A stretch of 64,000 nt of DNA, from contig JBHELB010000057.1 of assembly GCA_041859045.1 (NCBI GenBank), positions 62,001 to 126,000 of the forward strand, given 5' to 3'. Source of the DNA: JBHELB01 sp041859045. GTDB taxonomy: Bacteria > Hydrogenedentota > Hydrogenedentia > Hydrogenedentales > SLHB01. The position numbers were made by a program, and so were the translations under genes. Positions within the stretch are counted from its first letter, which is position 1. The number at the start of each line of letters is the position of its first letter. The notes beneath the pieces were generated by a model. That model saw only the letters and a list, made by a program, of their open reading frames with translations, was not told the DNA's origin and ran no database searches. Shown here piece after piece: positions 61,574-64,000 of the stretch.

Positions 61574-61664
61574 CCTTGCCTCTCTGCCGTCCTCGTGTGT
61601 GCGGCAAAGAAAACGCCGCACCCTCAAGCATCGTTAGGGCGCGGCGAAATCGTGTTGATGGAAG

Positions 61665-62729
61665 TTATTTCAGGAAAAAGCGACGCGCCAGCACGATCAA
61701 GGCAATGAGCACGATGAGTCCCAACACCAGTACGAAACCCACACCCGAAATGCCCGACGACGCAGCACCATTGGCGCTCGCTGTTTCCGCAGGTGTAGCG
61801 GGAACCGCCCCATTGGCTGTCTGTCCCTTTGCTGTCGGTGGCGCGGCATCTGCTTGCGAAACGGGAACCTGACCTTCCACAGCGCCAGCGGCAGGCGACG
61901 TGGTGCTGACGGGACCTTCGGCATCCCCTGTTGCTGCCTCAGGGTTGCTGCCTGCTGCTCCGGATGCCGGGGTGGGCAACCCTGCGCGCTGGGCGTTTAC
62001 CCGTTGAAGCGCGGCGGCCAACTGTTCCGCGGCGGCGGCGGTTCCCGCGCTGGCTTGCGGTATGCTTCCCGGAACAGCCAATCCACGGGCCGATGCGTCG
62101 GCGGCGTTTTGCGCCGGTGCGTTTTCGGCGGCGTTGCCCGCTTCGCCCACCGGCCGCGCGCCCGTATTCACCGAATCGTCGTTCGAATCGATTGTCGTTG
62201 CATCGTTTTGCCGCGGTTGCGGGGAGGCCTCGCTGGGCGCTGCCGAATCCTGAGGCGGCGCCACCTGGAAATCGATGGACGAACTGCTGCCCTGCGATGG
62301 AATTTCGGCGCCCTCCAAGCTGGCGAGGGTTGTCTCGGTAATGTTAAGGGCCGAAGTGCCGCCTTGCGGGTTGGCGACGCGCCGCAACACGATGTTCGCG
62401 ACCTCGCCGTTGGTGACCGTGTTTTGCGACATGCCCATCATCACGACGTTGTACTGACCGTCCGTGGATTTGTTGGCTTGCACCTGTCGATCCGCGGCCT
62501 GCGCCGCCGCACCGACGCTCGCTCCCACGGGATCAAGGACATTCGGGTCGTATTCGAGCCGGAAATTGAGCGCGGAAACGCCCCCCGCCACATCACCTTC
62601 CAGGATGATCGGAACCGTTACTTTGTCGCCTGAGAACTGGGGTTGACCCGCGCGCAGCGTCGCCGCCGCCGCGATCCCTCCCCATAACAAGCTAATCGCT
62701 ATGCCCAAGCACAGACTCGAAGCGCGCAT
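61665..62729 (-). CDS. Cohesin-domain surface protein with C-terminal anchor
   Basis: A 354-residue exported protein. After a signal peptide (1-23) a cohesin-like beta domain (about 25-155) shows VTVPIILEGDVAGGVSALNF, LEYDPNVLDPVGASVG and a NGEVANIVLRRV strand, the pattern of cohesins that bind dockerins or of related adhesion modules. A long Ala/Pro/Gly-rich linker (about 160-320) follows, then one membrane helix FVLVLGLIVLIALIVLARRFFLK at the end. The anchor replaces the dockerin or S-layer parts of cellulosomal scaffolds. No dockerin gene is seen nearby. The gene before it in the window is the oxidoreductase. Confidence 0.8.
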   Translation of the reverse strand: MRASSLCLGIAISLLWGGIAAAATLRAGQPQFSGDKVTVPIILEGDVAGGVSALNFRLEYDPNVLDPVGASVGAAAQAADRQVQANKSTDGQYNVVMMGMSQNTVTNGEVANIVLRRVANPQGGTSALNITETTLASLEGAEIPSQGSSSSIDFQVAPPQDSAAPSEASPQPRQNDATTIDSNDDSVNTGARPVGEAGNAAENAPAQNAADASARGLAVPGSIPQASAGTAAAAEQLAAALQRVNAQRAGLPTPASGAAGSNPEAATGDAEGPVSTTSPAAGAVEGQVPVSQADAAPPTAKGQTANGAVPATPAETASANGAASSGISGVGFVLVLGLIVLIALIVLARRFFLK

Positions 62730-62840
62730 AGAACCTCCTCGCTGTCTCGAAGCGTTGCCGTCTGGGGTTCAGTAGCCCAGACAGGATATACCTGAATCTC
62801 CAAAGTAAATACGCACAGCCGGGAACGCGGGTTGACCGCG

Positions 62841-63380
62841 TCATACGTCGTTTTTCGTATCGCCGGACTCCGCTGCAGGCGGCTCATCCGAGAACGGCGT
62901 GTACATACGCGCGAAAACGTCGGAAGCGCCCAAGACGTAGTGTCGGAACAAGAGAGAAAACACATAGGACCAGCAGAAAACCTTGATGACGCCGGTAAAT
63001 CCCAGTGCTAGTCCCGAAACCATAATCGGCAAAGGCTGACCAAGAACGGAATGTTTCAGGAAAGACACGGTCATTTCTAGTGGAAGCGGGATAAAAGCCA
63101 GAATCGCCACAATGACGGCCTGGGCCATGCGTGCGTGCGTGGCGAGCGCGCCCAAGCCATTCTTCAGGCATTGCCGACCGACAAACAGGGAGAAATAGAT
63201 TACTAAAGCGATAAAGAGAAACAACGAGGAATTTACGAGGGCGTCCTGGGTGACAACGCCGCTCCACTCACGCAGCAGGTAGAAGAACTCGAGCGGCGCA
63301 AATCCAACGGCTAAGAAAATCTGCCAGAGCAAGAACGTCGGCAGAGACCAGCCGTCCCCCTCTTGTCGGATTTCCGTCAC
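62841..63380 (-). CDS. Four-helix membrane protein, unknown
   Basis: A 179-residue protein with four or five membrane helices (about 14-35, 48-70, 85-105, 118-160). The pattern SLPTFLLWQIFLAVGFAPL and the tail APARMYTPFSD-like cytosolic end suggest a Yip1-like or DUF-type integral membrane protein, but I cannot name the family. The start is GTG 63380 behind GGAGACCGG. It is followed on the same strand after 111 nt by the cohesin-domain gene, which may share its transcript. Confidence 0.6.
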   Translation of the reverse strand: MTEIRQEGDGWSLPTFLLWQIFLAVGFAPLEFFYLLREWSGVVTQDALVNSSLFLFIALVIYFSLFVGRQCLKNGLGALATHARMAQAVIVAILAFIPLPLEMTVSFLKHSVLGQPLPIMVSGLALGFTGVIKVFCWSYVFSLLFRHYVLGASDVFARMYTPFSDEPPAAESGDTKNDV

Positions 63381-63555
63381 ACCGGTCTCCAGGTTTCTTT
63401 GCCGAACATTGAGAAGATATCACGTGCCTTACGGGAAGGCACTGCGTTTGCAGAAACGGTATGACTGCAAAGGCTTGCGGATATTAAGGCAGACAACGGC
63501 GGGAATTGTCAACCTGTTCGCCCTCTTTTGCAGGAGAGGAGGCTGTCGGGCGTAT

Positions 63556-63852
63556 CTAGAAATTGCGAATCCCGTGGAAAACGCCGAACAGCCTCGATGC
63601 GAAGAAAAGAAAGAGGAGCAGCCCGACGATGGTCATGACGATCCGGAACGTTACGTAGCGGTTTGCTGCTTCCCCAAGCGACCGATTCTCCTCGAAAAGC
63701 GATTGGGGCTGTCCCGACGAAACTCCCGAGACGGCATTGTCGGCCGGGGCGTCGGAGAGGAGTTTTCTTTTTGCCGCGCTGAACTCATCCTCGGTTAGCG
63801 CCCCTGACTCTCGAAGTTTCTCAAGCTGCTGCAACTCCTCGACAAGCCCCAT
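63556..63852 (-). CDS. SHOCT-domain membrane protein
   Basis: A 98-residue protein. The N-terminal 35 residues (MGLVEELQQLEKLRESGALTEDEF, then AAKRKLL) are a SHOCT domain, a short amphipathic module found at protein ends and thought to aid oligomerisation. A hydrophobic helix near the C-terminus (TIVGLLLFLFFASRLFG) anchors it. GAGGGGAAAA precedes ATG 63852; the longer frame to 63972 adds 40 residues without a site. The 148 nt between this gene and the right edge of the window show no further gene. Confidence 0.75.
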   Translation of the reverse strand: MGLVEELQQLEKLRESGALTEDEFSAAKRKLLSDAPADNAVSGVSSGQPQSLFEENRSLGEAANRYVTFRIVMTIVGLLLFLFFASRLFGVFHGIRNF

Positions 63853-64000
63853 GGCATTTTTCCCCTCGCGATCGGTTCCAATCGTTTCGGACCTTCCCCA
63901 GTCGATCCAGGATATGTAAATAAACTGTGCGAAACAACCCCAGCTTTTGCTTTTCCCTCGGGGGCGTGGCACTATAGCCCCTATTCTTTTGGGCGTTGAC

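Overview
The window is a 64-kb piece of a moderately GC-rich bacterial chromosome with dense, ordinary gene packing: many 4-nt ATGA/GTGA overlaps, GGAGG-type ribosome sites and frequent GTG/TTG starts. It holds one tRNA, no rRNA, no CRISPR array, no transposase and no phage genes. Lipoprotein and Tat-type export signals, a polysaccharide export locus, an anti-sigma-28 (FlgM-like) gene and very diverse carbohydrate-active and oxidoreductase genes suggest a motile, didermic, heterotrophic bacterium. The mix (GH89-like giant exoenzymes, Tat-lipoprotein Gfo/Idh oxidoreductase, cohesin-domain surface protein, GT-C membrane proteins, fucose-isomerase-like protein) resembles Planctomycetota/PVC or Hydrogenedentota-like genomes. 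That placement is inference; no marker here fixes the phylum.

Layout. 1-3056: end of an unidentified gene, an esterase lipoprotein, tRNA-Ser(UGA), and a fucose-isomerase-like protein. 3233-9810: an exopolysaccharide operon (priming glycosylphosphotransferase, flippase, ligase/polymerase, two GT4 transferases). 9817-17951: leuA, a possibly leaderless small gene, an HDOD protein, a Bcp peroxiredoxin, a GAF-GGDEF cyclase with two lipoproteins, a SprT-like metalloprotein. 18003-25999: a P2-type ATPase, a two-cluster ferredoxin-like protein, an Rrf2 regulator and a complete sulfate ABC transporter (SBP-CysT-CysW-CysA). 26125-29921: two tandem paralogous membrane proteins and a GT2-methyltransferase fusion. 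30155-33642: rpmE, prfA, prmC and an iron-dependent alcohol dehydrogenase. 33851-36073: flgM-like gene behind a near-consensus sigma-28 promoter, a sugar-binding protein, YqeY. 36280-44148: two tandem GH89-like exoenzymes, a decayed IclR regulator, a ribokinase-family kinase and a ribulose-phosphate-epimerase-like gene, which together look like a sugar-scavenging module. 44165-51761: REC-DHp protein, CysQ-like phosphatase, MntP, an LRAT-like protein, an RNA uracil methyltransferase, and an ECF sigma / anti-sigma-like / DUF4097 operon. 51842-63852: an NrdD-like protein without the glycyl-radical domain, a GT-C protein, an M50 protease, a zinc-ribbon/TPR gene run, a Gfo/Idh oxidoreductase, a cohesin-domain protein, and two small membrane proteins.

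The most notable signals are the sigma-28 promoter in front of the FlgM-like gene; two copies of a 67-bp inverted-repeat element, each lying between convergent genes; a class III ribonucleotide-reductase-like protein cleanly lacking its radical domain; duplicated GH89-like genes sharing a 93-nt block identical even at synonymous sites; and a degenerate IclR gene beside them. Several housekeeping-type promoters share the -10 hexamer TACACT. I see no clearly new multi-gene defence or mobile system.
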